Shown here piece after piece: positions 34,241-45,548 of a DNA stretch of 60,436 nt. The DNA comes from Gammaproteobacteria bacterium (GTDB taxonomy: Bacteria > Pseudomonadota > Gammaproteobacteria > Steroidobacterales > JABDKV01), in the NCBI GenBank assembly GCA_029862165.1, contig JAOTXU010000019.1:1-60436 (forward strand), read 5' to 3'. Each line of letters starts with the position of its first letter. Positions within the stretch are counted from its first letter, which is position 1. Both the position numbers and the translations under genes were made by a program. Below the pieces are notes generated by a model. That model ran no database searches and was not told the DNA's origin. It saw nothing but the letters and a program-made list of their open reading frames with translations.

Positions 34241-35377
34241 TTGAGTAACACCGCGATTCTGGCTTTGGCTGACGGAAGCGTATTCCGGGGTCACTCAGTC
34301 GGTGCACCCGGTGCAGCCGTCGGTGAAGTGGTTTTCAACACCGCTATGACCGGTTACCAGGAAATTCTGACCGATCCGTCTTACGCCCGCCAACTTGTCA
34401 CGCTGACTTATCCGCATATCGGCAACACCGGCGTAAACGACGAGGATGCCGAATCGGATAGCGTGCACGCTGCGGGATTGATAATTCGCGACCTGCCGTT
34501 GGTCTACTCCAATTGGCGTGCACAAAAAAGCCTTGCACAGTACCTGGTTGATAATAAGACGGTCGCCATTTCCGATATCGATACGAGACGTCTGACGCGA
34601 TTGATACGCAAGGGTGGTGCTCAGGCGGGTTGTCTTGCAACCGGCATCGTCGATGCCGGCGAAGTTGTCGCTCGGGCGCAGCAGTTTGCCGGTTTACAGG
34701 GAATGGACCTGGCGCAGGTTGTGTCCTGTGCGAAGGCCTATGAGTGGAGTGAGCCACCGTGGCAACAGACTGCGCCTACTTCGCGATTTCATGTTGTGGC
34801 CTACGATTTTGGCATCAAGCGGAATATTTTGCGGTTGCTGGTGGCCAATGAATGCCGGGTAACCGTAGTCCCGGCTCGAACCACAGCAATCGACGTGTTG
34901 TCACTGGCGCCAGACGGTGTGTTCTTGTCCAACGGGCCGGGCGACCCCGAACCGTGCGATTACGCAATAGAGGCGATACGCGGCATTTTGACTGCGGCGA
35001 TCCCCGTTTTCGGAATTTGTCTCGGGCATCAGTTACTGGCATTGGCCAGCGGTGCACGCACGATGAAGATGTCGGTCGGCCATCATGGTGCGAATCACCC
35101 GGTGCAGGATCTCGCGACCGGAAAAGTCTTCATCAGCAGCCAGAATCACGGATTCGCGGTAGACGAGGCGTCATTGCCAGATAACGTAGTGCCTACCCAC
35201 CGGTCACTGTTCGATGGCAGTCTGCAAGGTATCGAGCGCAGAGACTGTGCGGCATTCGGTTTCCAGGGTCATCCGGAAGCCAGCCCCGGGCCGCAGGAAT
35301 TACGTCCGCTTTTTAAACGGTTTTGTTCAATGATGGCGAAGGTCGAAAAACGGCGCGCCAGCGTAATGCCGGGATAG
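34241..35377 (+). CDS. carA: Carbamoyl-phosphate synthase small subunit
   Basis: The 378-residue glutaminase subunit supplies ammonia to CarB for arginine and pyrimidine synthesis. The N-terminal domain ([20 protein letters not shown]) is followed by a class I amidotransferase domain with nucleophile Cys in [11 protein letters not shown] and the His/Glu of [12 protein letters not shown] choose TTG 34241 because (M)[16 protein letters not shown] aligns with the family start; GAGG lies ten bases upstream. An in-frame ATG at 34199 would add 14 residues. It is followed four bases later by carB. Confidence 0.95.
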   Translation: MSNTAILALADGSVFRGHSVGAPGAAVGEVVFNTAMTGYQEILTDPSYARQLVTLTYPHIGNTGVNDEDAESDSVHAAGLIIRDLPLVYSNWRAQKSLAQYLVDNKTVAISDIDTRRLTRLIRKGGAQAGCLATGIVDAGEVVARAQQFAGLQGMDLAQVVSCAKAYEWSEPPWQQTAPTSRFHVVAYDFGIKRNILRLLVANECRVTVVPARTTAIDVLSLAPDGVFLSNGPGDPEPCDYAIEAIRGILTAAIPVFGICLGHQLLALASGARTMKMSVGHHGANHPVQDLATGKVFISSQNHGFAVDEASLPDNVVPTHRSLFDGSLQGIERRDCAAFGFQGHPEASPGPQELRPLFKRFCSMMAKVEKRRASVMPG

Positions 35378-35381
35378 TTCG

Positions 35382-38300
35382 TTGCCCAAACGGAATGACA
35401 TTAACAGCGTATTGATTATTGGTGCCGGACCGATAGTCATCGGTCAGGCGTGCGAGTTCGATTATTCCGGCGCGCAGGCATGTAAAGCGTTGCGCGAGGA
35501 AGGTCTGCGCGTCGTACTGGTGAACTCAAACCCTGCGACCATCATGACCGACCCCGAAATGGCGGATGCTGTTTATATCGAACCGGTGCACTGGCGTCAT
35601 GTAGCCCAAGTGATAGCAAAGGAGCGGCCTGATGCGTTGTTGCCGACCATGGGTGGTCAGACAGCGTTGAACTGTGCACTCGATCTGGTACGTAAAGGCG
35701 TGCTTGAAAAGTACGGGGTCGAATTGATCGGCGCATCTCGCGAAGCGATTGATACCGCCGAAGACCGCGAACAATTTCGAAATGCAATGCGGGACATTGA
35801 ACTGGAAGTGCCGGTGGCACAGCTGGTACACGACATGGATCAGGCCCTGGCCGTACAGCCGGAGTTTGGATACCCGATTATTATCCGTCCGTCGTTTACC
35901 CTCGGTGGTACCGGCGGCGGTATTGCTTATAACCACGAGGAGTTCGAAGAAATCGTCGCGCGTGGCCTGGAAATGTCGCCGACGTCCGAGGTGCTACTGG
36001 AAGAATCCGTGCTCGGATGGAAAGAGTTCGAGATGGAGGTCATACGCGATTGCGAGGATAACTGCATCATTGTGTGTTCCATCGAGAATCTCGATCCAAT
36101 GGGCGTGCACACAGGTGATTCGATAACGGTCGCACCGGCACAGACACTGACCGACAAGGAATACCAGGTGATGCGTAATGCTTCGCTGGCAGTCCTGCGT
36201 CGCATCGGCGTGGAAACCGGCGGATCAAACGTCCAGTTTGCAATCAATCCTGACGACGGTCGCCTGCTCGTAATCGAGATGAATCCTCGTGTATCGCGGT
36301 CTTCGGCATTGGCGTCGAAAGCGACAGGTTTTCCGATTGCCAAAGTGGCGGCGAAGCTCGCCATCGGTTACACGCTCGACGAATTACGCAACGAAATTAC
36401 CGGTGGCGCGACACCGGCGTCATTTGAACCTACGATCGATTACGTCGTCACGAAAATACCGCGTTTTACCTTTGAAAAATTCCCCAATGCCAACAATAAG
36501 CTGACGACGCAAATGAAATCAGTAGGCGAAGTGATGGCCATGGGCCGGACTTTTCAGGAATCCTTACAAAAAGCATTGCGCGGCCTGGAGACCGGTACTG
36601 ACGGTTTGAGCGAGCGTCTGCCGGATGAGCTGGGCAAAGACGAGGCGGAAATCGTATTGCGCCACGAATTGAGATCGCCGGGTGCTGAGCGAATTTGGTA
36701 CGTGGCGGACGCATTTCGCGCCGGTTTCGACTTCGCGGAAATACACGGTCTCAGCGCGATCGATCCTTGGTTTCTGGCACAGATCGAGGACTTGGTCAGA
36801 ACCGAAAATGCTGTACGTCGTAGTCAATTGAATGCCATTGATCGCCATCAATTACTCAAACTAAAACGCAAAGGCTTCTCGGATCGGCGCATTGCAACGT
36901 TAACCGACAACACCGAGGAGCAGGTGCGGGAATATCGCCACTCGCAGCAGATACGACCGGTTTTTAAGCGCATCGACACCTGCGCAGCGGAATTTGCAAC
37001 CACGACGGCCTACTTGTACTCGACCTACGAGGATGAATGCGAAGCGGAGCCTGGTAATAAGAAAAAAATCATGATCCTAGGCGGCGGGCCAAACAGGATT
37101 GGCCAGGGTATCGAATTTGACTATTGCTGTGTGCATGCGGCCATAGCGCTGCGTGAAGATGGCATTGAAACGATCATGGTTAACTGCAACCCGGAGACGG
37201 TGTCTACGGATTTCGACACATCGGATCGGCTCTATTTCGAATCGCTGACTCTGGAAGACGTTCTGGAGATTGCGTATTGCGAAAAGCCCGATGGCGTTAT
37301 CGTGCAATACGGCGGCCAGACACCGCTCAAACTTGCGCGTGCCCTGGAAAAGGCCGGTGTACCGATTGTTGGAACATCGCCGGACAGCATCGATCTGGCC
37401 GAGGACCGTGAACGATTTCAAAAACTGATAAATCGGCTGGGATTGCGTCAACCTGCCAATTGCACCGCGCGTGACAAAGAAACGGCATTGCGTCTAGCCG
37501 AGGGCGTGGGCTATCCGCTGATTGTGCGTCCGTCTTATGTATTGGGTGGGCGTGCTATGGAAGTCGTGTTTAGCGCGCACGATCTGACCCAATACATCGA
37601 TAATGCTGTCGAAGTATCGAATGAAGCGCCAGTCTTACTGGACCGTTTTCTCGACATGGCGGTCGAGGTAGATGTTGATGCGATCTGTGACGGTGAGACA
37701 GTATTGATCGGCGGCATCATGGAACATATCGAGCAGGCTGGTGTGCACTCGGGGGATTCCGGCTGCTCTTTGCCGCCAGCCACGTTGAGTCAGGCACAGG
37801 AAGACCAACTACGCGAACAGGTCAGGGCATTGGCAAAAGCGCTCGACGTTAAGGGACTGATGAATACGCAGTTTGCAATTCAGAATGATGAAATATACAT
37901 ACTCGAAGTCAATCCGCGTGCGTCACGTACCGTGCCGTTTGTATCGAAGGCGACCGGAGTTCCGCTGGCAAAGATCGCTGCACTCGCGATGGTTGGACGC
38001 ACTTTGCGCGATCAAGAGGTTTTGACTGAAGTACGGCCACGGTATTTTTCAGTTAAAGAAGCTGTATTCCCATTTAATAAATTTCCCGATGCCGATCCGA
38101 TATTAGGCCCGGAGATGAAATCAACCGGCGAGGTCATGGGGACCGGCACGACATTCGGAGAGGCATACGCCAAGGCACAACTCGCCTCTGGCGTAACTCT
38201 GCCGAATGAGGGGACGGCATTGCTGAGCGTGCGCGACAGGGATAAGCCTGGTGCGATAGAGCTGGCTCGGTTGCTTGTTGCACGCGGTTTCGATCTGATT

Positions 38301-38609
38301 GCGACGGATGGTACGGCCAAAACCTTGATCGAGGCCGGGTTGCAATGCGAGCGAGCCAACAAGGTGCGCGAGGGTCGCCCACACATTGTCGATATTATTA
38401 AGAATGACGAGATTGACTTTATCGTCAACACCACAGAAGGCAAACAGGCCATTCGTGAATCGGATTCCATTCGCAGACAGGCCGTGCACAACAAAGTGAC
38501 TTACTACACAACTATTGCGGCAGCGCGTGCGACTTGCCTGGCGCTGGACTATATCAATGCAGCCGAAGTAAATCGTTTGCAAGATTTGCACGAGGAGTTG
38601 ACCGCATGA
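35382..38609 (+). CDS. carB: Carbamoyl-phosphate synthase large subunit
   Basis: The 1075-residue synthetase joins bicarbonate, ammonia and two ATP. It has two homologous halves, each with pre-ATP-grasp and ATP-grasp domains ([20 protein letters not shown] and [20 protein letters not shown]), a central oligomerisation domain, and a C-terminal MGS-like allosteric domain ([20 protein letters not shown]). The start is TTG (MPKRNDINS), which matches the family N-terminus. The stop overlaps the greA start as ATGA. Confidence 0.97.
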   Translation: MPKRNDINSVLIIGAGPIVIGQACEFDYSGAQACKALREEGLRVVLVNSNPATIMTDPEMADAVYIEPVHWRHVAQVIAKERPDALLPTMGGQTALNCALDLVRKGVLEKYGVELIGASREAIDTAEDREQFRNAMRDIELEVPVAQLVHDMDQALAVQPEFGYPIIIRPSFTLGGTGGGIAYNHEEFEEIVARGLEMSPTSEVLLEESVLGWKEFEMEVIRDCEDNCIIVCSIENLDPMGVHTGDSITVAPAQTLTDKEYQVMRNASLAVLRRIGVETGGSNVQFAINPDDGRLLVIEMNPRVSRSSALASKATGFPIAKVAAKLAIGYTLDELRNEITGGATPASFEPTIDYVVTKIPRFTFEKFPNANNKLTTQMKSVGEVMAMGRTFQESLQKALRGLETGTDGLSERLPDELGKDEAEIVLRHELRSPGAERIWYVADAFRAGFDFAEIHGLSAIDPWFLAQIEDLVRTENAVRRSQLNAIDRHQLLKLKRKGFSDRRIATLTDNTEEQVREYRHSQQIRPVFKRIDTCAAEFATTTAYLYSTYEDECEAEPGNKKKIMILGGGPNRIGQGIEFDYCCVHAAIALREDGIETIMVNCNPETVSTDFDTSDRLYFESLTLEDVLEIAYCEKPDGVIVQYGGQTPLKLARALEKAGVPIVGTSPDSIDLAEDRERFQKLINRLGLRQPANCTARDKETALRLAEGVGYPLIVRPSYVLGGRAMEVVFSAHDLTQYIDNAVEVSNEAPVLLDRFLDMAVEVDVDAICDGETVLIGGIMEHIEQAGVHSGDSGCSLPPATLSQAQEDQLREQVRALAKALDVKGLMNTQFAIQNDEIYILEVNPRASRTVPFVSKATGVPLAKIAALAMVGRTLRDQEVLTEVRPRYFSVKEAVFPFNKFPDADPILGPEMKSTGEVMGTGTTFGEAYAKAQLASGVTLPNEGTALLSVRDRDKPGAIELARLLVARGFDLIATDGTAKTLIEAGLQCERANKVREGRPHIVDIIKNDEIDFIVNTTEGKQAIRESDSIRRQAVHNKVTYYTTIAAARATCLALDYINAAEVNRLQDLHEELTA

Positions 38610-39082
38610 GCAGGGCTCCATTGACTGCCAGCGGAGCAGAGGTGTTGCGCGACGAATTGGCAAAATTGAAGAAAGAGGACCGACCCAAAGTCATACAGGC
38701 GATTGCCGCAGCGCGAGAGCATGGGGATCTCAAGGAAAATGCCGAATACCATGCGGCGCGTGAGCAGCAGGGCTTTATCGAAGGTCGGATTAAACTTCTG
38801 GAATCGGTGCTGTCGCATGCCCAGATTATCGATGTTTCGTCGCTCGATGCCGGCAATCGCGTCGTTTTTGGCGCCACTATCAATTTGCTTGACCTGGAAT
38901 CCGACGACAAAGTGACCTATCAGATCGTCGGTGAAGTGGAGGCGGACATCAATCAGGGCCGTATTTCGATCACGTCGCCGATAGCCCGGGCGTTAATTGG
39001 GCGCGAGGTGGGAGACGAGACTGAGGTTATGGCTCCGGGTGGTAGCCGCAGTTACGAAATACTCGACGTGCGTTACGTCTGA
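38606..39082 (+). CDS. greA: Transcription elongation factor GreA
   Basis: The 158-residue factor rescues backtracked RNA polymerase. The N-terminal coiled coil ([40 protein letters not shown]) has the acidic tip residues; the FKBP-like C-terminus has [15 protein letters not shown]. It overlaps carB by four bases (translationally coupled). Its last ten bases overlap the convergent yhbY. Confidence 0.96.
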   Translation: MSRAPLTASGAEVLRDELAKLKKEDRPKVIQAIAAAREHGDLKENAEYHAAREQQGFIEGRIKLLESVLSHAQIIDVSSLDAGNRVVFGATINLLDLESDDKVTYQIVGEVEADINQGRISITSPIARALIGREVGDETEVMAPGGSRSYEILDVRYV

Positions 39083-39345
39083 TCCGATTGCTTGCGATAT
39101 AACAGCGCAGTATTGCCGACTCGTTGTATCAACTCTGCGCCAGTATTTGCACAGATTTGTTTGATGAGCGCATCTCTTTCATTTCGATCGCCCACGCGTA
39201 CTTTAATTTTGATTAGTTCATGTGCATCAAGGGCTAAATCGATTTCGGCACCGACAGCGCCGGTAAGTCCGGCCGTACCGATTAGTACGACTGCATTCAA
39301 CGAATGGCCGGCACCACGCAACCGTTTCTTTTCACTTTCCTTCAT
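39073..39345 (-). CDS. yhbY: YhbY-family RNA-binding protein (CRM domain)
   Basis: A 90-residue single CRS1-YhbY domain protein associated with pre-50S ribosome assembly. The visible signatures are [41 protein letters not shown] and a GNTALLYRK end. It is divergent from rlmE, also a 50S maturation factor, and convergent with greA, the usual arrangement in gammaproteobacteria. Confidence 0.93.
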   Translation of the reverse strand: MKESEKKRLRGAGHSLNAVVLIGTAGLTGAVGAEIDLALDAHELIKIKVRVGDRNERDALIKQICANTGAELIQRVGNTALLYRKQSDQT

Positions 39346-39365
39346 AGATCCTATTGTCGTCTGTC

Positions 39366-39986
39366 ATGAACCGTCGTAGCAAGAGCAATCACTGGCGAAC
39401 CAACCAGGAAAAAGACGTCTTCGTCAGACGAGCCCGTACGGAGGGTTGGCGGTCGCGGGCTGTGTACAAGCTCGAAGAAATAGACCGGCGGCAAAAACTA
39501 TTTAAACCAGGCATGACGGTTGTGGATCTGGGCGCCGCACCGGGCAGCTGGAGTCAGTATGCGTCGTTCAGGCTCAAGGGTCGGGGACGCATAATCGCGC
39601 TGGATCTCCTGGCCATGGACCGGTTACCCGATGTCGAGTTCATACAGGGTGATTTTGAGGAAGACACAATACTTGACCGGCTTATGGATACCCTCGGAAA
39701 CCGGCCGGTAGACCTTGTTATGTCTGATATGGCCCCCAATATTAGTGGGATGAGGGTAGTCGATCAGCCGCGGGCTATGGCGTTGGCTGAGGTTGCCCGT
39801 GAGTTGGCAACAAATGTCGTCAAACAGGGCGGCTCATTTGTTGTCAAATTGTTCCATGGCGAGGGATTCGACCAGTACGTGCGGGAGACGCGCAATGCCT
39901 TTGAGTCCGTTTCGGTCAAAAAGCCGGCTGCCTCGCGATCATCCAGTCGTGAGACGTACCTTGTGGCGAGAAACTGTCGGGTGTAG
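39366..39986 (+). CDS. rlmE: 23S rRNA (uridine-2'-O)-methyltransferase RlmE (FtsJ/RrmJ)
   Basis: A 206-residue SAM enzyme that methylates U2552 of 23S rRNA late in 50S assembly. It has the SAM motif VVDLGAAPGSWSQYA, the SDMAPNISG loop and the catalytic lysine in FVVKLFHGEG; the K-D-K-E tetrad appears intact. ATG 39366 (MNRRSKSNHW) is preferred over TTG 39354. It precedes ftsH by 57 bp, the classical ftsJ-ftsH pairing. Confidence 0.95.
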   Translation: MNRRSKSNHWRTNQEKDVFVRRARTEGWRSRAVYKLEEIDRRQKLFKPGMTVVDLGAAPGSWSQYASFRLKGRGRIIALDLLAMDRLPDVEFIQGDFEEDTILDRLMDTLGNRPVDLVMSDMAPNISGMRVVDQPRAMALAEVARELATNVVKQGGSFVVKLFHGEGFDQYVRETRNAFESVSVKKPAASRSSSRETYLVARNCRV

Positions 39987-40043
39987 TAGGGTCTAAGGGA
40001 GTGTGCGCCAGCCATCTCTGGGCACGCTTTGGAGTGACAAATA

Positions 40044-41963
40044 TTGAGTGATTTGGCAAAAAACATAATCCTTTGGGTCGTCATCGCGGTCGTGCTGGTC
40101 TCGGTGTTCCAGAGTTTTGGCCCGGCCACCGAGCGGGTCAGGCCGTTGAGCTATTCGGTATTCCTCGACGAGCTTGAGTCGGGGAGCGTGAAAAAGGTCC
40201 TGATCGACGGTGAAACCATCACCGGCGAGCTGCGTTCCGGGCAGGGTTTCAAGACTTATAGCCCTGAGACGGACCTCGATGCGCTTATCGGCGAGTTGCA
40301 CAAGAAAAAGGTCGAGTTCTCCGCCAAGGAGCCAGAACGGCAGACCTGGTTGATGCAACTGTTCATATCGTCTTTTCCAATTCTGTTGCTGATCGGCGTG
40401 TGGGTATATTTCATGCGTCAGATGCAAGGCGGCGCTGGCGGGCGCGGTGCTATGTCATTTGGCAAAAGCAAGGCCCGCTTATTGGGTGAAGATCAGGTCA
40501 ACGTCAACTTCGGTGATGTGGCCGGTGTGGAAGAAGCCAAGGAAGAAGTCGGCGAGATCGTCGACTTCCTGAAGGATCCAAGCAAATTCCAGCGATTGGG
40601 TGGCAAGATTCCACGCGGTGTGCTGATGGTCGGTCAGCCCGGTACTGGTAAGACTTTGCTTGCTCGTGCCATCGCCGGCGAGGCACGTGTACCGTTTTTC
40701 ACCATTTCGGGATCTGACTTTGTCGAGATGTTTGTCGGTGTCGGTGCATCGCGTGTGCGCGACATGTTTGATCAGGCGAAGAAGCACGCGCCCTGCATTA
40801 TCTTTATCGATGAAATCGATGCGGTTGGACGTCATCGTGGTGCTGGACTCGGTGGTGGTCATGACGAACGCGAACAAACGCTCAACCAGCTGCTGGTCGA
40901 GATGGACGGATTCGAAGGCAACGAAGGTGTGATCGTAATTGCTGCGACCAACCGTCCCGATGTACTTGATCCTGCATTACTGCGGCCGGGCCGTTTCGAC
41001 CGTCAGGTCGTTGTGCCGTTGCCAGACGTGCGCGGGCGCGAGCAAATTCTCAAAGTACACATGCGGAAGGTGCCACTAAGCGACGATGTGCGTCCTTCAA
41101 TCATTGCCCGTGGTACGCCCGGGTTCTCCGGTGCCGATCTGGCTAACCTGGTTAATGAGGCCGCGTTATTTGCGGCGCGGGCGAACAAACGCACCGTCAC
41201 GATGGACGAATTCGAAAAAGCAAAAGACAAGATCATGATGGGGGCCGAACGTCGCTCCATGGTAATGAGCGAAGATGAGAAAAAACTTACCGCCTACCAC
41301 GAAGCGGGACACGCCATCGTCGGTCTGCACGTACCCGAACACGACCCCGTATATAAGGTGTCAATTATTCCGCGTGGTCGCGCATTGGGTATAACAATGT
41401 TCTTGCCGGAAGAAGATCGTTACAGTTTCAGCAAGCGACGTTTGCAAAGCCAGATATCCAGCCTGTTTGGTGGTCGCATTGCAGAGGAACTGATATTTGG
41501 CGGTGATGCGGTTACTACCGGCGCTTCGAATGATATTGAGCGCGCGACGGAAATTGCTCGCAACATGGTTACCAAGTGGGGATTGTCTGACAAACTGGGC
41601 CCATTGACCTACAGTGAGGAAGACGGGGAAGTATTTCTCGGCCGATCAGTTACGCAGCATAAACATGTTTCCGATGTAACCGCGCACGTAATAGATGAAG
41701 AAATACGTCGTATGGTAGATGACAATTACAAGCGGGCTGAAACTATTCTTAAGAACAATATGGATAAGCTTCACGCTATGGCCGAGGGTCTGATCAAGTA
41801 CGAGACCATCGACCAGGATCAGATTGACGACGTCATGAAGGGCCGCGAGGTGCGACCGCCTGAGGATTGGGATGAGTCTGGTCCGCCGCCACCGGCAGTG
41901 AAATCCGACGTGGCCGACAAAGATGCAGAGAAGCCCATTGGCGGACCTGCTTCACAACACTGA
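40044..41963 (+). CDS. ftsH: ATP-dependent zinc metalloprotease FtsH
   Basis: A 639-residue inner-membrane AAA+ protease. Two N-terminal membrane helices flank a periplasmic domain; the AAA domain has Walker A GQPGTGKT (about 197-204) and [15 protein letters not shown]; the peptidase has the zinc motif HEAGH (about 418-422). It degrades membrane proteins and regulators such as LpxC and sigma-32 in relatives. The start is TTG with GGAG nine bases upstream. Its stop is immediately followed by the folP start. Confidence 0.97.
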   Translation: MSDLAKNIILWVVIAVVLVSVFQSFGPATERVRPLSYSVFLDELESGSVKKVLIDGETITGELRSGQGFKTYSPETDLDALIGELHKKKVEFSAKEPERQTWLMQLFISSFPILLLIGVWVYFMRQMQGGAGGRGAMSFGKSKARLLGEDQVNVNFGDVAGVEEAKEEVGEIVDFLKDPSKFQRLGGKIPRGVLMVGQPGTGKTLLARAIAGEARVPFFTISGSDFVEMFVGVGASRVRDMFDQAKKHAPCIIFIDEIDAVGRHRGAGLGGGHDEREQTLNQLLVEMDGFEGNEGVIVIAATNRPDVLDPALLRPGRFDRQVVVPLPDVRGREQILKVHMRKVPLSDDVRPSIIARGTPGFSGADLANLVNEAALFAARANKRTVTMDEFEKAKDKIMMGAERRSMVMSEDEKKLTAYHEAGHAIVGLHVPEHDPVYKVSIIPRGRALGITMFLPEEDRYSFSKRRLQSQISSLFGGRIAEELIFGGDAVTTGASNDIERATEIARNMVTKWGLSDKLGPLTYSEEDGEVFLGRSVTQHKHVSDVTAHVIDEEIRRMVDDNYKRAETILKNNMDKLHAMAEGLIKYETIDQDQIDDVMKGREVRPPEDWDESGPPPPAVKSDVADKDAEKPIGGPASQH

Positions 41964-42794
41964 TTGAAACTGTACCTTCGCAACATCAAGCTCGAATTAG
42001 GTGCGCCTGTTGTCATGGGCGTGCTCAACGTAACACCCGATTCCTTCTCGGATGGTGGCCAGTTCGCCGAACTGGACTCTGCTCTGGCGCATGCTCAACG
42101 GATGTACAGGGAAGGTGCGACGTTAATCGATGTCGGTGGCGAATCGACACGACCGGGCTCACGACCCGTTGATGTAGAGAGGGAGCTCGAGCGGGTCATT
42201 CCCGTCGTCGAGTACCTGCGTGATGCCCGGATGGGTCTGATCTCTGTCGACACCAGCAAAGCTGAAGTGATGCGGGCTGCCATCGACAGCGGTGCCCACA
42301 TGATTAATGATGTGAACGCCTTGCGCGATGAGCAAGCACTGGCCACCTGTGCGGACAGCGACGTGGCAGTTTGTCTGATGCACATGCAAGGTGAGCCGCG
42401 CACCATGCAGGAAGACCCATACTACGATGACGTGCTAAACGACGTCATCACATTTCTTAGAGAGCGCATCGATGCTTGCGTGAATGCCGGAATTTCGCGG
42501 GATCGTATTGTTATTGATCCCGGGTTTGGCTTTGGCAAGACGCTTGAACACAACTTTAGCCTGTTGCGCGGGATTGAGCAGATTTGTCAGGTGGGACAGC
42601 CGGTATTGGCCGGTTTATCGCGAAAATCGATGCTCGGCGCACTGCTGGACCGGTCTGTCGGGGAGCGGTTGGCAGGTAGTCTGGCATTGGCGACTTTGGC
42701 CGCATCGCGCGGTGTCAGTATCATTCGGGCACACGATGTGGCTGAAACGGTCGATGCGATGCAAATTGTCGGCGCCGTAACACGCGGGCACTGA
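41964..42794 (+). CDS. folP: Dihydropteroate synthase
   Basis: A 276-residue TIM-barrel enzyme of folate synthesis that condenses DHPPP with p-aminobenzoate; it is the sulfonamide target. The motifs are VMGVLNVTPDSFSDGG, IDVGGESTRPGSRPV, LMHMQGEPRTMQ and IDPGFGFGKTLEHN. The start is TTG, directly adjoining the ftsH stop. It is followed by glmM, as in E. coli. Confidence 0.95.
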   Translation: MKLYLRNIKLELGAPVVMGVLNVTPDSFSDGGQFAELDSALAHAQRMYREGATLIDVGGESTRPGSRPVDVERELERVIPVVEYLRDARMGLISVDTSKAEVMRAAIDSGAHMINDVNALRDEQALATCADSDVAVCLMHMQGEPRTMQEDPYYDDVLNDVITFLRERIDACVNAGISRDRIVIDPGFGFGKTLEHNFSLLRGIEQICQVGQPVLAGLSRKSMLGALLDRSVGERLAGSLALATLAASRGVSIIRAHDVAETVDAMQIVGAVTRGH

Positions 42795-42808
42795 AGCAGG
42801 AGACATAT

Positions 42809-44149
42809 ATGGGTCAGGTTTTTGGCACCGATGGCGTGCGCGGGACGGTCGGATCACAACCGATGACCGTGGAGTTCGCTGTACGACTTGCCAGTGCTGC
42901 CGGTCGCGTACTTGCACCCAATGGTGGCAGCGTTGCGGTCGGGAAAGACACGCGTATTTCAGGCTATATGTTCGAAGCCGCACTGGAGGCTGGATTCGTT
43001 GCCGTCGGAATGGATGTCAAACTGCTGCAGGTCATGCCCACACCGGGCATCGCTTATCTGACCAGGGTACTTGGCGCCGACCTGGGTGTGGTTATTAGTG
43101 CGTCGCATAATCGTTATGACGATAACGGCATCAAGTTTTTCGATCGTCACGGCAGTAAGCTTGATGACCAGGACGAGCAGCAGATAGAAAATTTGCTAAA
43201 AGAAGCACCGGTCACTCTTGAGTCTTCACGGCTCGGTCGGGCCGAACGCCGGTACGATGCGGTTGATCGATACGTCAGTTTTTGCAAGCAGTCGACCGTG
43301 GAGAAGCTCGATCTGTCTGGCATGCGTCTCGTAGTCGATGGCGCCAACGGCGCAACCTACAAGATAGCACCCAGGGTGTTTTCCGCGCTCGGTGCCGATG
43401 TGGTCACTATCGCGTGTTCCCCGAACGGGAAAAATATAAACGATGGGTGTGGTTCTACCTCGCCACATATTCTGCAAAGTACGGTCAAGGCCCTGGGAGC
43501 AGACCTCGGTATCGCCTTTGATGGTGACGGCGATCGTGTGCTGATGGTGGATCACAGTGGCGAAGTCGTCGACGGCGATCAGCTACTTTACGCCATAGCG
43601 CTGTCCCGAATTAAGGCCGGGCAGTTACACGGGCCGGTCGTCGGTACGGTGATGAGCAACCTCGGTCTGGAAAAGGCTTTTGCAGATCTGGGTATCGATT
43701 TCCAGCGCGCGGCCGTCGGTGATCGCAACGTACTCACTGCATTGCGCGAGTCGGGCGGTATATTAGGTGGGGAAGCGTCCGGGCATATCATGTGTCTGGA
43801 TCGGACTACGACTGGCGACGGCATAGTGGCGGCGATCCAGGTGCTGGAAGCCGTCCGCAATGCGCGGGTACCACTGGCTGAGTTGGTGTCCGGCATGACC
43901 CGTTATCCCCAGCGACTCGTCAACGTGCGCGTTGAGCAAGAATTTGATCTTCAAGAGTCTGTGATCGTGAGTCAGGCGCTGGCTGCTGCCGAGCGCGCTT
44001 TGGGCGCGGAGGGCCGCGTTGTGCTGCGTGAATCTGGCACAGAGCCGGTGATACGGGTCATGGTCGAGGGTGAAAATGACCACGTGGTGACTGAATATGC
44101 CGAACAACTGGCCGCGGCTGTACGCGAGGCTGCGGCTGCCAGTGTCTGA
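42809..44149 (+). CDS. glmM: Phosphoglucosamine mutase
   Basis: A 446-residue enzyme converting GlcN-6-P to GlcN-1-P for UDP-GlcNAc, peptidoglycan and LPS. It opens FGTDGVRGTVG, has the phosphoserine loop VVISASHNRYDDNGIKFF, the Mg site AFDGDGDRVLMVD and the C-terminal RESGTEPVIRVMVEG loop. An ATG with GGAG upstream begins 14 bp after folP. Confidence 0.96.
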   Translation: MGQVFGTDGVRGTVGSQPMTVEFAVRLASAAGRVLAPNGGSVAVGKDTRISGYMFEAALEAGFVAVGMDVKLLQVMPTPGIAYLTRVLGADLGVVISASHNRYDDNGIKFFDRHGSKLDDQDEQQIENLLKEAPVTLESSRLGRAERRYDAVDRYVSFCKQSTVEKLDLSGMRLVVDGANGATYKIAPRVFSALGADVVTIACSPNGKNINDGCGSTSPHILQSTVKALGADLGIAFDGDGDRVLMVDHSGEVVDGDQLLYAIALSRIKAGQLHGPVVGTVMSNLGLEKAFADLGIDFQRAAVGDRNVLTALRESGGILGGEASGHIMCLDRTTTGDGIVAAIQVLEAVRNARVPLAELVSGMTRYPQRLVNVRVEQEFDLQESVIVSQALAAAERALGAEGRVVLRESGTEPVIRVMVEGENDHVVTEYAEQLAAAVREAAAASV

Positions 44150-44223
44150 GCGCTAACTAAAATTGATTTCCCGGACGTGGCTCGATACTCTTTCGCGTCT
44201 TTTTGGCTTCAGATAAAGTACCG

Positions 44224-44985
44224 ATGAGAACACCCTTCGTAGCCGCAAACTGGAAAATGCACGGTTCACGCGAGATGACGCGAGAACTGATTGGTGCCGT
44301 ACGTGATGGTCTGTCCGGCTCCTGGGATCTGGAAGTATTAATTTGTCCGCCGTACGTCTACCTCGACGAGGCGTCGCGGCAATTGGAAGGGTCCCGTATT
44401 TCGCTCGGTGCACAACATCTCAATCCCAACCCTGGCGGGGCACATACCGGTGAGGTGTCTGCTGCGATGCTGGCCGATCTTGGGTGCAGTCATGTGATTG
44501 TCGGGCATTCCGAACGACGTGCCATGTATGGTGATGATGATGCCGTGGTGGCGGCCAACTTTCAGGCGGCGCAGAGTGCCGGCTTGATTCCGGTTCTATG
44601 CATGGGTGAGTCCCTGGAGGAGCGGGATGCAGGGATTACAGCCCAGGTTGTCGGCGAGCAGACGCTGGCGGTCCTGGATGCCGCCGGTATTGAGGCATTT
44701 TCCGGCGCAGTTTTAGCCTACGAGCCGGTCTGGGCCATTGGTACGGGGCGTACCGCGACACCCGATCAGGCCCAGGAAGTCCATCGAACATTGCGGGGGC
44801 TGATTGCCGAAAGGGATGATAAAATAGCGGCAGAATTGCGGATTTTGTATGGCGGCAGCGTAAAGGGTGACAATGCCCGGGCGTTGTTCGGCATGCCTGA
44901 CATCGATGGGGGACTCATCGGCGGGGCATCCCTAAAAGCTTCAGAGTTCCTGGCTATTTGTGAGGCGGCCGGCACACCGGTCTGA
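44224..44985 (+). CDS. tpiA: Triosephosphate isomerase
   Basis: A 253-residue glycolytic TIM barrel. The N-terminal FVAANWKMHGS carries catalytic Lys, the catalytic His is in VIVGHSERR, the catalytic Glu is in LAYEPVWAIGTG, and the phosphate loop is RILYGGSVKGDN. ATG 44224 (MRTPF) matches the family start; TTG 44203 in frame would add seven residues. It ends five bases before secG. Confidence 0.96.
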   Translation: MRTPFVAANWKMHGSREMTRELIGAVRDGLSGSWDLEVLICPPYVYLDEASRQLEGSRISLGAQHLNPNPGGAHTGEVSAAMLADLGCSHVIVGHSERRAMYGDDDAVVAANFQAAQSAGLIPVLCMGESLEERDAGITAQVVGEQTLAVLDAAGIEAFSGAVLAYEPVWAIGTGRTATPDQAQEVHRTLRGLIAERDDKIAAELRILYGGSVKGDNARALFGMPDIDGGLIGGASLKASEFLAICEAAGTPV

Positions 44986-44990
44986 GTGGA

Positions 44991-45389
44991 ATGATCAATA
45001 CAGCAGTTTCTATCAGTCACGTATTATTGTCGGTTGCGTTAATCACCCTGATCCTGATTCAGCGTGGCAAAGGCGCTGAAGCCGGCGCAGCGTTTGGTTC
45101 TGGCGCATCGGGAACCGTTTTTGGTTCGGCCGGCTCGGGTTCTTTCCTGACCAGGCTTACCGGCGTCCTGGCAACGCTCTTTTTTGCCACAAGTCTGTCC
45201 CTGGCCTATTTGGCCGGCAAAGTTGTCCCGACCAGCGTGTTGGAGCAATCCATCGAGAATGTTGCCGTAGAAGAGGTGACACCCGATTTTTTGCCGCTAC
45301 CGGACGACTTGCCAGATCAACTACCGGCTCTGCCGGAGCAGATCTTGCCGGAGGAACCACAGGACAACGTCGAGCCCGAACCGCAATAG
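44991..45389 (+). CDS. secG: Protein translocase subunit SecG
   Basis: A 132-residue SecYEG accessory subunit with two membrane helices (about 8-24 and 54-75) separated by the conserved Gly-rich loop (LIQRGKGAEAGAAFGSGAS, then TVFGSAGSGSFLTRLT). The C-terminal tail is acidic and Pro-rich (LPLPDDLPDQLPALPEQILP), longer than in E. coli. The order tpiA-secG-tRNA-Leu is conserved in gammaproteobacteria. Confidence 0.93.
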   Translation: MINTAVSISHVLLSVALITLILIQRGKGAEAGAAFGSGASGTVFGSAGSGSFLTRLTGVLATLFFATSLSLAYLAGKVVPTSVLEQSIENVAVEEVTPDFLPLPDDLPDQLPALPEQILPEEPQDNVEPEPQ

Positions 45390-45406
45390 CGGCCGATGCT
45401 CATAAT

Positions 45407-45491
45407 GCCGATGTGGTGGAATTGGTAGACACGCTGTCTTGAGGGGGCAGTGGCGTAAGCCGTGCCGGTTCGAGTCCGGCCATCGGCACCA
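45407..45491 (+). tRNA. tRNA-Leu(GAG)
   Basis: The acceptor stem GCCGATG/CATCGGC, a D-arm with GGTAG, the anticodon stem CTGTC/GGCAG with loop TTGAGGG (anticodon GAG), a long class II variable arm and the T-arm CCGGTTCGAGTCCGG are all visible. CCA is encoded. It lies 17 bp after secG and 57 bp before nuoA, probably within one transcript. Confidence 0.97.
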
Positions 45492-45548
45492 CATATAGTT
45501 AGTTTTTAGAATCGTAGTTTAACCAAAGGGTTGGGGGTACCCGGCGAT

